Source: a virus | IMG/VR virus record: IMGVR_UViG_3300044858_005132 | Coordinates: 1 to 29,181 of that record | Length of the DNA stretch: 29,181 nucleotides | Direction: 5' to 3' (one strand) | Part shown: piece after piece, positions 1 through 6,660 of the stretch | How positions within the stretch are numbered: the stretch's first letter is position 1 | Layout: the number at the start of each line of letters is the position of its first letter | Program-made: the position numbers and the translations under genes | The notes under the pieces: generated by a model | The model's input: the letters and a program-made list of their open reading frames with translations, nothing else | What the model was told of the DNA's origin: nothing | Database searches by the model: none

Positions 1-23
1 CGGTAAGAATAGGCTTTTTCCAT
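1..23 (-). CDS. tnpB: TnpB (IS200/IS605 family), first codons only, cut by window edge
   Basis: Reading leftwards from the ATG at 21-23 gives MEKAYSYR, which matches the usual opening of cyanobacterial IS200/IS605 TnpB proteins (MxKAYxYRFYPT). TnpB is an RNA-guided nuclease that accompanies these transposons. A plausible minus-strand leader, with TATGCTAAAATG a few bases upstream of the start, precedes it. Only seven to eight codons are visible, so the call rests on the N-terminal motif plus the adjacent hairpin. It is moderate in confidence, and intactness cannot be judged. Confidence 0.6.
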
Positions 24-130
24 GTCTCACATTTTAGCATATATTTCGTAAACGATGCTCATATTTAACAGTAAAGCCGTCGTAGAACGACGGGGTTTCA
101 GACCCAAAATTTTCCATGATGCTCCTTGAT
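1..130 (-). mobile_element. End of an IS200/IS605-type element with subterminal hairpin
   Basis: A perfect 7-bp hairpin (CCGTCGT, loop AGA, ACGACGG) lies at 77-93, upstream of the tnpB start. IS200/IS605 elements carry such subterminal hairpins, which their Y1 transposase recognises. The element runs out of the window to the left. Its exact cleavage site cannot be set, but it should lie just outside the hairpin, around 95-130, because the coding trace of another transposase resumes there. Confidence 0.5.
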
Positions 131-218
131 GTGATAATTTTAATCCAGGGATACCTCGGTCTCCAAACTGAGTTTTCCATTTACCAATAAAACTTAGAGA
201 GACATTGAGTATGGGGGC
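114..218 (-). pseudogene. IS630-type transposase fragment (N-terminal HTH)
   Basis: In one minus frame the translation reads NVSLSFIGKWKTQFGDRGIP and then GLKLSHQGAS. This resembles the N-terminal helix-turn-helix of IS630/Tc1-mariner transposases in cyanobacteria (xVSxSFIxKWKxxxxxxGIxGLxLxxxG). The fragment runs straight into the IS200/IS605 hairpin region and has no catalytic DDE part. The likely history is a decayed transposase interrupted by the neighbouring element. The match is from memory of the family consensus. Confidence 0.4.
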
Positions 219-337
219 GGTCGCCGGTTAAGATACAAGGTTTTTGAGTCACCAGCTTGAAAATCCTACAGCTGCTTGGCCAAACAGGCCGCTAAACCCC
301 TTACCTTGTCTATACACATTTATTCAGCCAACCCTAC

Positions 338-1096
338 TTAAATCTCTGCAAAAATTGCCCCTCGTCGAATTAAATCCTGTTTTTGTTCAGGAGTGATTCC
401 CGTTGCATCGATAAAAATAGCGTTTTCAACGTCAGCCCAACTCAGGTCAGCCCCACTTAGGTTAGCCTCATTCAGGTTAGCCCCTCTCAGGTCAGCTCTA
501 TTTAGATTAGCCTCAATCAGGTTAGCCCCTCTCAGGTCAGCTCCATTTAAATTAGCCTCAATCAAGTTAGCCCTTCTCAGATCAGCCCCACTCAGGTCAG
601 CCTTACTCAGGTTAGCCTCACTCAGGAAAGCCTTTCTTAGGTCAGCTTTACTCAGGTCAGCCTTAATCAGATCAACCTCATTCAGGTCAGCCTCATTTAG
701 GAAAGCCCCCCACAGAATAGCCCCTCTCAGAAAAGCCCCCCACAGAATAGCCCCTCTCAAGTTAGCCCCACTCAAGTTAGCCTCACTTAGGAAAGCCTTT
801 CTTAGGTCAGCTTTACTCAGGTCAGCCTTAATCAGGTCAGCCCCACTTAAATCAACTTGTTGTAGAGTTGTTTTATCTATTGTTCCCTCTCGAATTGCCT
901 TAATTAATTCGGCTTTTTCAATAACTCTTGCATCTGTAGTGAACTCTGCTTTTGTGACGACAATTTCATGTATATCACATGATTTAAGTTCATTGAGAAG
1001 GGCTTGCAATTCCCCCGATTGATACAAATCCGCTAGACGCTGTAGTCCATCTTCTGAACCTTCTAAAAATAACCGAATACTGCCTTTAAGTTTCAT
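338..1096 (-). CDS. Pentapeptide-repeat protein A
   Basis: 252 aa. Residues 1-80 form a non-repeat N-terminal domain (MKLKGSIRLFLEGSEDGLQR onwards), followed by about 30 A(D/N)LxxADL-type pentapeptides. These are predicted to fold into a right-handed quadrilateral beta-helix. The function is unknown; members of the family include DNA mimics and cyanobacterial proteins of unassigned role. A paralogue with the same N-terminal domain and more repeats lies at 21765-22820, so the two copies are about 20 kb apart and differ in repeat number. The long antisense open frame is a by-product of repetitive composition. Confidence 0.9.
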   Translation of the reverse strand: MKLKGSIRLFLEGSEDGLQRLADLYQSGELQALLNELKSCDIHEIVVTKAEFTTDARVIEKAELIKAIREGTIDKTTLQQVDLSGADLIKADLSKADLRKAFLSEANLSGANLRGAILWGAFLRGAILWGAFLNEADLNEVDLIKADLSKADLRKAFLSEANLSKADLSGADLRRANLIEANLNGADLRGANLIEANLNRADLRGANLNEANLSGADLSWADVENAIFIDATGITPEQKQDLIRRGAIFAEI

Positions 1097-1294
1097 AATA
1101 AAAAATCATTCCTTTTTGCTCTGTTTGTAAACTTGGTTTGACCAGTTTAGCATTCATCTGGACGGTGCTCCTGTCTCTGGCCCAGCTCGAGCTGAGCCCA
1201 ATTAATTAACCTTACCTTGGCTTCTATAGGGGCTGCTCTAGGTGTTAGTTAGTAACTTTAGAGCTAGGTGAATGTTCTTGTAATCTTCTTCAGA
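1097..1294. other. Non-coding gap with short palindrome
   Basis: There is no convincing gene in this stretch. It holds a perfect 12-bp palindrome, CAGCTCGAGCTG (1183-1194), which is GC-rich and could act as a weak terminator hairpin. It also contains a partial copy (about 1217-1240) of the 3' end of the gene at 1666-2067. Confidence 0.5.
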
Positions 1295-1618
1295 CTACTC
1301 TCCTCCAGACGCCTGGCGGGCTTCCTTTAGCTTTCGTCCGCAGTAACAACAGTAAACCATACCGTTCTCTGAAGGGGGGCTGTTGTTAACGACAAACTGG
1401 TGAATACATAAGGTATTCCAAGCCCCTTCTTCCTCCCAAGTCCAAGTACAATAAGGCACTTCTTTCTCAAACTCTATAGCTTCTTCTACTGTCTTAAAGG
1501 GTCCGTGGAAGATGACCGTATCTTCTTCTGCCTCGGACTTATCAGACTCTGTTAGTAGTTGAATATTAAATCTGTTGAGGTACTCTGTTGTGTACCAGTG
1601 TGGTTGGTCGTTAATCAT
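1295..1618 (-). CDS. Small protein with C-terminal CxxC, function unknown
   Basis: 107 aa, starting MINDQPHWYT. The N-terminal 70 residues are acidic (FHGPFKTVEEAIEFE). Near the C-terminus is CCYCGRKLKEA, a knuckle typical of the small zinc-ribbon proteins that phages carry, although only one clear CxxC pair is seen. I do not recognise the family. The gene sits between two partial copies of the 3' end of its upstream neighbour (1217-1240 and 1659-1691), which suggests it was inserted there. Confidence 0.7.
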   Translation of the reverse strand: MINDQPHWYTTEYLNRFNIQLLTESDKSEAEEDTVIFHGPFKTVEEAIEFEKEVPYCTWTWEEEGAWNTLCIHQFVVNNSPPSENGMVYCCYCGRKLKEARQASGGE

Positions 1619-1625
1619 CAGAAAA

Positions 1626-1643
1626 ATGGGGCTGAAACCCCAT
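1626..1643 (-). terminator. Intrinsic terminator after the 133-aa gene
   Basis: On the minus strand ATGGGG-TTTCAG-CCCCAT forms a perfect 6-bp stem followed by TTTTT. It lies 23 bp past the stop of the gene at 1666-2067 and just before the start of the 107-aa gene. It would separate the two transcripts, or act as an attenuator. Confidence 0.55.
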
Positions 1644-1665
1644 CCTTTAGCTATTACTTTGGCTT

Positions 1666-2067
1666 CTATAGGGCAGCGAGGCGCTGCTCTAATTCTTCGA
1701 TACTCTCTTCAGCGAGGAGATCATTCTTCTTACGCTCAATGAGGGCTAGTAAGTTCTGCCGATTCTCCTCTCTAGCGAGGGCCTGCTTAGTGGCCTCAGC
1801 ACGATTCTTAACATGAGCAATGACAAATTTGACTATGTCGAGCTTTCTTTGTAAGATAATAATCTCGTTGCTATCATCGACGAAGTCTACGCCACCGCAG
1901 GCTATGATACGCTTGTTAAGCTCAATAGCAACACTATTAAGAGAGGGCGTATTGGGTGATTTAGACCTGAGGTTAAGACAGAATAGATCCTCAAGCGTGA
2001 GGTCACCGCTAACAGAGGGAAAGCGGTACCGACCAACGAGAGCACCAATAATGATATTGAGTTCCAT
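1666..2067 (-). CDS. Conserved phage protein with coiled-coil C-terminus
   Basis: 133 aa. The opening MELNIIIGALVGRYRFPSVS and then GDLTLEDLFCLNL matches a small protein family that I recall in many tailed phages (IIGALVGRxRFPSVxGxLTxEDLW...). No biochemical function is known to me. The second half (about residues 75-133) is a charged heptad-like helix ending SIEELEQRLAAL, predicted to be a coiled coil. It is one of the clearest phage markers in the window. It lies 7 bp downstream of the large phage protein and is probably co-transcribed with it. Confidence 0.75.
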   Translation of the reverse strand: MELNIIIGALVGRYRFPSVSGDLTLEDLFCLNLRSKSPNTPSLNSVAIELNKRIIACGGVDFVDDSNEIIILQRKLDIVKFVIAHVKNRAEATKQALAREENRQNLLALIERKKNDLLAEESIEELEQRLAAL

Positions 2068-2074
2068 AGTTCCT

Positions 2075-4096
2075 CTAGAATGTGACTTTGAAAATACGTT
2101 TACGTGTGGAGCTATCCCCCACGCGACATGTGAAACTAGCGCGAGTGGTGCTAGAGAAGCCTAGGCCAGCAAGTCCATTAGGAGTACTGTTGACTGGTAC
2201 CATGCTACCTAGTAATTCGAACACGCGCTTGTGATCTCGTAGTAGATCAGCGCGAATAAACTCATTAAAGAAGGGACGGATGGGCCCCTCGGATACAGCC
2301 TTATCTAAGAAGAGAAAGAAGTGTAGGTTACCGTGCTGTGTATCCCCCCAGTGATTAGGACTGGTAGTAATGATGCGGACCTTCTGCCACTGATTAGTGC
2401 CCATACCCCACGTAGTAAGAGAGCGGCCTGTAGCACTAGATGGTTTAAGTAAACCACTATCTGTATCTAATTTTAGCACGCCATTAACCATACTGAAGCG
2501 GGCTACGTTTACAGTTTTTCCAGTAGGCATCAGAGTCTTATACGTGAAGGTGTAGAACTGGCCCCCCTCCGTCTCGATATCTACCTGGAAGCCGATATCA
2601 ACGCTACTGCGTCTATTAAACTGATTAACGGACAATAGATACGTAGCATTAGGTGCCTTATTGGCAAATGCTATATTCTCAACGGGGGTATTAGTAAAAG
2701 AACTGGCGTTAGCATCTACATCGAGCTCACCGCCACAGGCCCTCTTACTTCCGTAGTAGATTTCATTGCCGTTAAACTTAAGATAAAGGTCTAAGTCATC
2801 AGTATTATACCACATCAATCGGCAGCACAGGGCCCCATCTACCTTACCGCCAGCAGCCTTGACACGCTGACGACTACTATCAGCTAACTGATTATTGTAG
2901 CTCCAGCCCATACCATTAGGCCACTGGAAGAAGCTAGGGGTATCCGTATCTACAGGGGCCGTCATAGTAACTAAATTATTTATCAGCTTATCTTCAAATA
3001 GGATCTCCATAGATGTGATATGGGGTACTACGCTGCTAAGGAACTCGCTGAAGCTAATATTCTGCGGAGTCGTAGGCGGGCGGGAGACTACAAGCATATT
3101 GTCGAAGAAGTCAGTCTCGTATATTCTTTTTGGTAGTCTATCAACATATAACCACTGGTCAATAGGGACATCATCGATAGTAGCCTGACGACGTTCTAGA
3201 CTAGACTGACTGAAGCCCATAGCGAGAAAGTCAGCCCGGGCTCTAGCCTTCATATTCTCAGTAACGATGGCAGTAGGACGACGATAGTTCTCGGGGGCCA
3301 CCTTACTCTCATAAGATGTAACAGCCTTATCTAGATCGCGGCCCTCACTAATATCAGTCAGCAGAGTACCGATGGCTGTATTGCGAATATGGCTAAATTT
3401 AGCAGACATGACCCAGCAGAAGGTTTTATACTGCTCCTCTTTAGGATTACGCAGGCGATTCAGGCGATTGGCCTCTTGTAGGGCAAGAAACTTAGTTAAC
3501 AGGGGCTTAAACTCAGTACCGCGATAGAGAGCACCTTGATTGATGAGTTCGAGGACAGTATTCACTGAGTCAATAGATATCTCTTCTAGATCTCTCTTGA
3601 GGCCCGCCGCCCTATTACGGGCATCACTCTGACTACCATTTACATCACTGGAAGCATAGGCTGTAGGAAACTTATAGTATAGATGGTGCCACTTAATAGT
3701 GCTGCCGTCCTCTAGACGCTGCAAGTCACTTGCGTGCCCTACGGTCAATTCACTACGGTCTAATAAGAACGTGTCTCGAATGCTGGCTCCTGTCACTAGA
3801 GCATTGAGCTTATCAACTACTCCCTGTAAGTAACCTGGGGCAGTTATATTCCACATACTGATGAGATTATAATTCTCATCTGGTTTAACGAGGCCCCCCG
3901 CCTTCTTAATGAATTGTCGACAGGCCATACAGTTATGCGCCTGTCGCTCGTGTGGGGGGAAGGCATCGAGGTAGGTCTGCCAGAGCACATCTCCTGGTAC
4001 GTCGACAACAAATAAGGGCTGCTTATCCTTACACATATTGTCTAGCTGTTTAACGCATGCAGCCTGGATATCACGGAAATCAATTGTAGTAATCAT
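2075..4096 (-). CDS. Large phage protein with C-terminal DUF2135-like domain
   Basis: 673 aa from the ATG at 4096 (MITTIDFRDIQAACVKQL). An upstream in-frame GTG at 4162 would add 22 low-complexity residues and overlap the small gene before it, so I prefer the internal start. Residues about 50-130 contain HNCMACRQFIKKAGGLV, a Cys-rich motif I associate with phage proteins of unknown role. Residues about 390-540 contain NTDDLDLYLKFNGNEIYYGS, then GGELDVDAN and PVENIAF, which is the signature of a DUF2135-like beta-sandwich. A virion or host-interaction role is plausible but not shown by the sequence. Confidence 0.8.
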   Translation of the reverse strand: MITTIDFRDIQAACVKQLDNMCKDKQPLFVVDVPGDVLWQTYLDAFPPHERQAHNCMACRQFIKKAGGLVKPDENYNLISMWNITAPGYLQGVVDKLNALVTGASIRDTFLLDRSELTVGHASDLQRLEDGSTIKWHHLYYKFPTAYASSDVNGSQSDARNRAAGLKRDLEEISIDSVNTVLELINQGALYRGTEFKPLLTKFLALQEANRLNRLRNPKEEQYKTFCWVMSAKFSHIRNTAIGTLLTDISEGRDLDKAVTSYESKVAPENYRRPTAIVTENMKARARADFLAMGFSQSSLERRQATIDDVPIDQWLYVDRLPKRIYETDFFDNMLVVSRPPTTPQNISFSEFLSSVVPHITSMEILFEDKLINNLVTMTAPVDTDTPSFFQWPNGMGWSYNNQLADSSRQRVKAAGGKVDGALCCRLMWYNTDDLDLYLKFNGNEIYYGSKRACGGELDVDANASSFTNTPVENIAFANKAPNATYLLSVNQFNRRSSVDIGFQVDIETEGGQFYTFTYKTLMPTGKTVNVARFSMVNGVLKLDTDSGLLKPSSATGRSLTTWGMGTNQWQKVRIITTSPNHWGDTQHGNLHFFLFLDKAVSEGPIRPFFNEFIRADLLRDHKRVFELLGSMVPVNSTPNGLAGLGFSSTTRASFTCRVGDSSTRKRIFKVTF

Positions 4097-4121
4097 AAAA
4101 ATACGGGGTCCACCCCCGTTG

Positions 4122-4283
4122 TTATAGTTTCCACGTCTCTCCTTTGAAATATTTTGATGCACAAATAGGAAAATTGGCCCTGATTATTTCTAGAGCTATA
4201 TTTAAGCATTGTTCATCACTATACAAAGGTTTTTCTTCTTTAATTGAATTAATTAAAAATTCAATTATGGTAATCTCTTCCAT
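4122..4283 (-). CDS. Small protein, 53 aa, function unknown
   Basis: The translation begins MEEITIIEFLINSIKEEK and ends ASKYFKGETWKL. An ideal ribosome-binding site (AGGAGA, seven bases from the ATG) supports it. The gene ends 25 bp before the start of the 673-aa phage protein, so the two are probably co-transcribed. Composition is normal for a real small acidic/amphipathic protein, and I see no recognisable domain. The plus-strand frame covering 4144-4410 is its shadow. Confidence 0.7.
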   Translation of the reverse strand: MEEITIIEFLINSIKEEKPLYSDEQCLNIALEIIRANFPICASKYFKGETWKL

Positions 4284-4350
4284 AGCTATCTCCTGTGTAT
4301 TTGTGGTAGAGAAGCTCCTTCAAATGGAGGGGGCCCTGCGTGATAAATAT

Positions 4351-4382
4351 TTTACACCAGAATTAAAAACCTGTGCTATAAT
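4351..4382 (+). promoter_or_regulatory. Sigma70-like promoter for the structured RNA / HNH unit
   Basis: A perfect TATAAT -10 box lies at 4377-4382. A possible -35 (TTTACA, 4351-4356) is 20 bp upstream, which is longer than ideal. Transcription would start near 4389, exactly where a run of stable hairpins begins. It points away from the minus-strand phage genes and so gives the plus-strand island its own promoter. Confidence 0.5.
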
Positions 4383-4387
4383 AATAG

Positions 4388-4815
4388 AAGGAATGGCTAA
4401 GGTTCCTTAAACCGCCTATCGGCGGTACCGATGACCTCCTATTTACCGCCCTCTCATTTGCCTTAATCAGTTGATTGATGTAGGCATCAGAGAGGGGCCG
4501 GTATCTATAAACTAAAAGACACAGTGAGCCGTGAAGTCCGAGCGGGACAGGGTAAACCCATACGCTTCACCTCCGCACGCCGTGCCCCGCTAAGTAGTAA
4601 TACTGAGTAAACAAGATAGGGCTAAATGTACAAGACTTGGCATCGGTTACGTCAAGCGCGGTAGGTTAATTCTGACTCTAGTGGACGCCGCCAGCGAGTA
4701 GGACGGAGGGAAACATCCTCCGTTACGCTGGTGCGCCAGACCTATTGTGTCTCTGGGGCAACTCAGTTCTGATCTACATTAATCTAAGCCGGGTTGTAGA
4801 ACCACGGCTGTATTA
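4388..4815 (+). ncRNA. Long structured RNA upstream of HNH endonuclease
   Basis: About 425 nt with no good open frame but dense perfect helices: 4388-4393/4403-4408; 4411-4416/4421-4426, which competes with 4421-4427/4444-4450; 4449-4456/4490-4498; 4531-4536/4565-4570, enclosing GGGTAAACCC; 4541-4546/4586-4591, which crosses the previous helix and so forms a pseudoknot; 4691-4696/4726-4731, stacked on 4703-4709/4717-4723; and 4787-4790/4806-4809, stacked on 4792-4795/4800-4803. It ends about 30 nt before the HNH start. The layout resembles HEARO / OMEGA-type RNAs, which precede HNH-nuclease genes and are common in cyanobacteria, but the adjacent protein is not an IscB. A group I or II intron is less likely because no plus-strand gene is interrupted. 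Confidence 0.6.
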
Positions 4816-4845
4816 TTGTATCTATTCACCTAACAGACATTGACC

Positions 4846-5481
4846 ATGTTCAACCAAATACGGTACGTAAACAAGGCAGCGTTGAAGGCACTGAAGTCAA
4901 TCCTGCGAGATAAGGCCTATCAGGCTTCTAAACAGGGGGATTACCTAGTTCTGCGCGCGGCCCGTAATTCTCACTTATATCAGCTATTACACCTAGTCGG
5001 ATTCTTTGACTTTCACGTTACGAATACCCAGCGATTCATCGTTGGCCTCCATCAGGTTGTCGCATACGCTTACTGGGGGTGGAAGGCCTACCGCAATGGC
5101 TTCCTTGCTCGTCGAGGAGAGGTAGAGGTGCACCATATTGATGATAACCCTCTCAACAACCATCCCCGTAACCTTATCTACGTTTCGCCGATGGAGAATT
5201 GCCTTGTGGCTCAGGCAATCCGTAGTGAGTGCGGTAGCCGTGTTCTCCATGGTAAGACTATTCCATTCAACCGGCAAGGACGCCTCGTTAAGAACCCCAT
5301 CGCGTACTTTGTAAGTATTGTTAAGTTGAGCATCGAACGCACCTTCGCTACACTCGGTCTACAGGTGGACGCAGTGAATGTGCTACTCGAGCTGCCCCGC
5401 GACTTCGGCATCGCTCGAGTGAGCTGGGCCCCCCACTTCTTCGTTAACGCCCTCCGTAAACTCGGGTGGCAATACGGCTAG
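4846..5481 (+). CDS. HNH endonuclease, phage/homing type
   Basis: 211 aa from the ATG at 4846; a TTG two codons earlier is also possible, and neither has a clear Shine-Dalgarno. Residues about 65-115 hold the HNH fold: LHQVVAYAYWGWKAYRNGF, then EVEVHHIDDNPLNNHPRNL. The HH, D/N and N residues fit metal and DNA binding. There is no RuvC domain, so it is not a full-length IscB or Cas9 relative. Such stand-alone HNH proteins in phages are usually mobile homing endonucleases. It follows the structured RNA on the same strand. Its last ~99 bp overlap the 3' end of the convergent PD-(D/E)XK gene. Confidence 0.8.
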   Translation: MFNQIRYVNKAALKALKSILRDKAYQASKQGDYLVLRAARNSHLYQLLHLVGFFDFHVTNTQRFIVGLHQVVAYAYWGWKAYRNGFLARRGEVEVHHIDDNPLNNHPRNLIYVSPMENCLVAQAIRSECGSRVLHGKTIPFNRQGRLVKNPIAYFVSIVKLSIERTFATLGLQVDAVNVLLELPRDFGIARVSWAPHFFVNALRKLGWQYG

Positions 5482-5982
5482 GCTCTTAAAGTCCTCTATA
5501 TCCATAGTAACGACGCTTCGATTATTATGAGTAGTGATGAATAGACGGCACCCCTGCGCCTGAGCAGTAGCCCACTCATCTTCAGTAGGGCCTAGTGTAT
5601 TACGTCGGGCCACCCGTGTCTTATGCTCTATACGCCAGGTCTCCCCATCTATAACAAGAGAGCCATCCCCGTCTCCGAAGATGGCTCCACTGGCCACTGT
5701 TGCTCTTGCACCTAGATTCCGTAACACGCGTCTCTCAGTAGCGCGTCCTATCTTCGATGCAGTGTTATTCTGCTGCGATGCAGTGTTAGTCTGCTGTGAT
5801 GCAGTGCTAAGTTGCTTGCGAGGGGGCAGAGGGGGCTTCTTATATGCAGGGTGACTCTTAATAGAGGGGCTACCAGCCAGTGGTAAATAGGCCAGCTCAC
5901 CCTCTCCTATCTCAGCTCTACATTTATGACATGCTATATCCAGATTACGGCAGGCCTGCTGCCACTCTAGTGGACAGATCAT
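5383..5982 (-). CDS. PD-(D/E)XK-type nuclease, phage
   Basis: 199 aa. The N-terminus has several cysteines (MICPLEW, ACRN, ACHKC) that could bind zinc. Residues about 58-77 contain a threefold TASQQTN repeat linker. The C-terminal core has E83 (GRATERRVLRNLG), SGAIFGDGDGSLVIDG with the acidic pair, and WRIEHKTR (the E-x-K element), which is the order expected of a PD-(D/E)XK nuclease such as a phage Holliday-junction resolvase-like or restriction-like enzyme. Substrate and role are inferred. The 3' end overlaps the convergent HNH gene. The next upstream gene (5979-6338) overlaps it by 4 bp (ATGA), so the two are translationally coupled. Confidence 0.65.
   Translation of the reverse strand: MICPLEWQQACRNLDIACHKCRAEIGEGELAYLPLAGSPSIKSHPAYKKPPLPPRKQLSTASQQTNTASQQNNTASKIGRATERRVLRNLGARATVASGAIFGDGDGSLVIDGETWRIEHKTRVARRNTLGPTEDEWATAQAQGCRLFITTHNNRSVVTMDIEDFKSLAVLPPEFTEGVNEEVGGPAHSSDAEVAGQLE
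5753..5815. repeat. Three tandem 21-bp repeats
   Basis: Units at 5753-5773, 5774-5794 and 5795-5815 share the core GATGCAGTG(T/C)TA. They stay in frame and encode the TASQQ(T/N)N linker of the nuclease. Copy number could vary without a frameshift. Confidence 0.85.
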
Positions 5983-6338
5983 GCCACGCCGGCGTATACT
6001 AACTGTAGCGGTACGGGTGCAGTGCCTACGGCTACTAGTTGTATCCTAGCATCGACTATGTCTACGTTATTAAAGTGATAGGAGCCAGCTACTACTTTTG
6101 GTAGATTAATAATAGTGCTACCATTATTGATAACACTGAGGTTAACAGAACCTGTCTCACACGAGAGACCTACTAACTGTAGCGCAGTAATATCGATTAG
6201 ATCAATCGATACTGTTGCGCCGGGGCTCAGGGTTAGAGTAACCGTGCGGGGCAGCGTGGTATCTGTAAATGTGTGACTAGCAAAAAGCTGTGTATACAAA
6301 CTACCACGTTTACCCTTAAATTCAACTGTATAATGCAT
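5979..6338 (-). CDS. Beta-rich small protein, probably phage structural
   Basis: 119 aa (MHYTVEFKGKRGSLYTQL onwards). It alternates hydrophobic and Thr/Ser residues throughout, for example TVTLTLSPGATVSIDLIDI, with no helix-forming stretch, which suggests a beta-sandwich. Closely spaced neighbours (4 bp after the 78-aa gene, ATGA overlap with the nuclease) place it in a phage operon. A decoration or tail-associated role is a guess from fold and context. I do not recognise the family. Confidence 0.65.
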   Translation of the reverse strand: MHYTVEFKGKRGSLYTQLFASHTFTDTTLPRTVTLTLSPGATVSIDLIDITALQLVGLSCETGSVNLSVINNGSTIINLPKVVAGSYHFNNVDIVDARIQLVAVGTAPVPLQLVYAGVA

Positions 6339-6342
6339 TAAT

Positions 6343-6579
6343 TTAATCCTTTATGCAACATCCAACGTATAATCTCGGCATCTCATTAGCACTAACTCGA
6401 TAGAGCCGACTAACATATAAATCGTATCCGTCCTCCATCTCGTAGTTAGTCCTTAGGCCACTATTAGGACTAAGGACTATACCATTTAGGTGGTGCCAAT
6501 CACTATATATAGTGATTGGCACCTGATAGGGATTTGCTATATCCACCTGCCATACCTTTCTACTCACCGATACCTCCAT
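6343..6579 (-). CDS. Small phage protein, 78 aa, function unknown
   Basis: It reads MEVSVSRKVWQVDIANPYQ and ends RLYVGCCIKD. Predicted mostly beta. It is the first gene of the minus-strand unit that continues into the 119-aa protein and the nuclease. A perfect 32-bp palindrome lies within it (6492-6523). Its first codons share the sequence TATCGGTGAGTA with the start of the divergent collar gene. No domain recognised and no clear Shine-Dalgarno seen. Confidence 0.55.
   Translation of the reverse strand: MEVSVSRKVWQVDIANPYQVPITIYSDWHHLNGIVLSPNSGLRTNYEMEDGYDLYVSRLYRVSANEMPRLYVGCCIKD
6492..6523. repeat. Perfect 32-bp palindrome
   Basis: Arms GGTGCCAATCACTATA / TATAGTGATTGGCACC meet without a spacer and without a mismatch. 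It would form a very stable hairpin in RNA or a cruciform in DNA. It lies inside the 78-aa gene and about 110 bp upstream of the collar-fibre start. Because of it, both strands can encode VPITIYSDWH. Confidence 0.9.
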
Positions 6580-6660
6580 GCTTACAGTACGCCATACACC
6601 GATAGTATAACCAAATTAACCACTAGCTACAGTTCTATGCCAATTATACTATCGGTGAGT
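6562..6660. promoter_or_regulatory. Divergent control region with three CACCGATA half-sites
   Basis: CACCGATA occurs at 6564-6571 and 6597-6604 and inverted at 6650-6657. The second and third copies belong to perfect 14-bp arms (6597-6610 and 6644-6657) that flank the collar start codon. The first and third form 11-bp arms (6562-6572 and 6650-6660). The two pairings exclude each other. Lying between divergent genes (starts 6579 minus, 6637 plus), this fits an operator or an RNA switch; part of the similarity may simply reflect shared first codons. Confidence 0.45.

Noticed and set aside
393-1022. 209-codon plus-strand frame opposite pentapeptide gene A
   Set aside because: Antisense shadow: the repeat codons of the pentapeptide gene leave the opposite strand open, giving a low-complexity LRSAPLR-type protein.
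4144-4410. 88-codon plus-strand frame before the structured RNA
   Set aside because: Antisense to the well-supported 53-aa minus gene; it would also put the TATAAT promoter inside a coding region.
4388-4815. Group I or group II intron hosting the HNH gene
   Set aside because: No plus-strand gene is interrupted, nothing intron-like follows the HNH gene, and I could not find the P7 (GACTA/TAGTC) or domain V signatures. Kept only as an alternative to be tested.
4388-4815. RNase P RNA or tmRNA
   Set aside because: It contains AAGTCCG and GGTAAACCC but lacks the other conserved blocks of RNase P RNA, and has no tRNA-like ends or tag frame for a tmRNA.
4846-5481. Full IscB / Cas9-like nuclease
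   Set aside because: Only an HNH domain is present. No RuvC motifs or arginine-rich bridge helix can be seen and the protein is too short.
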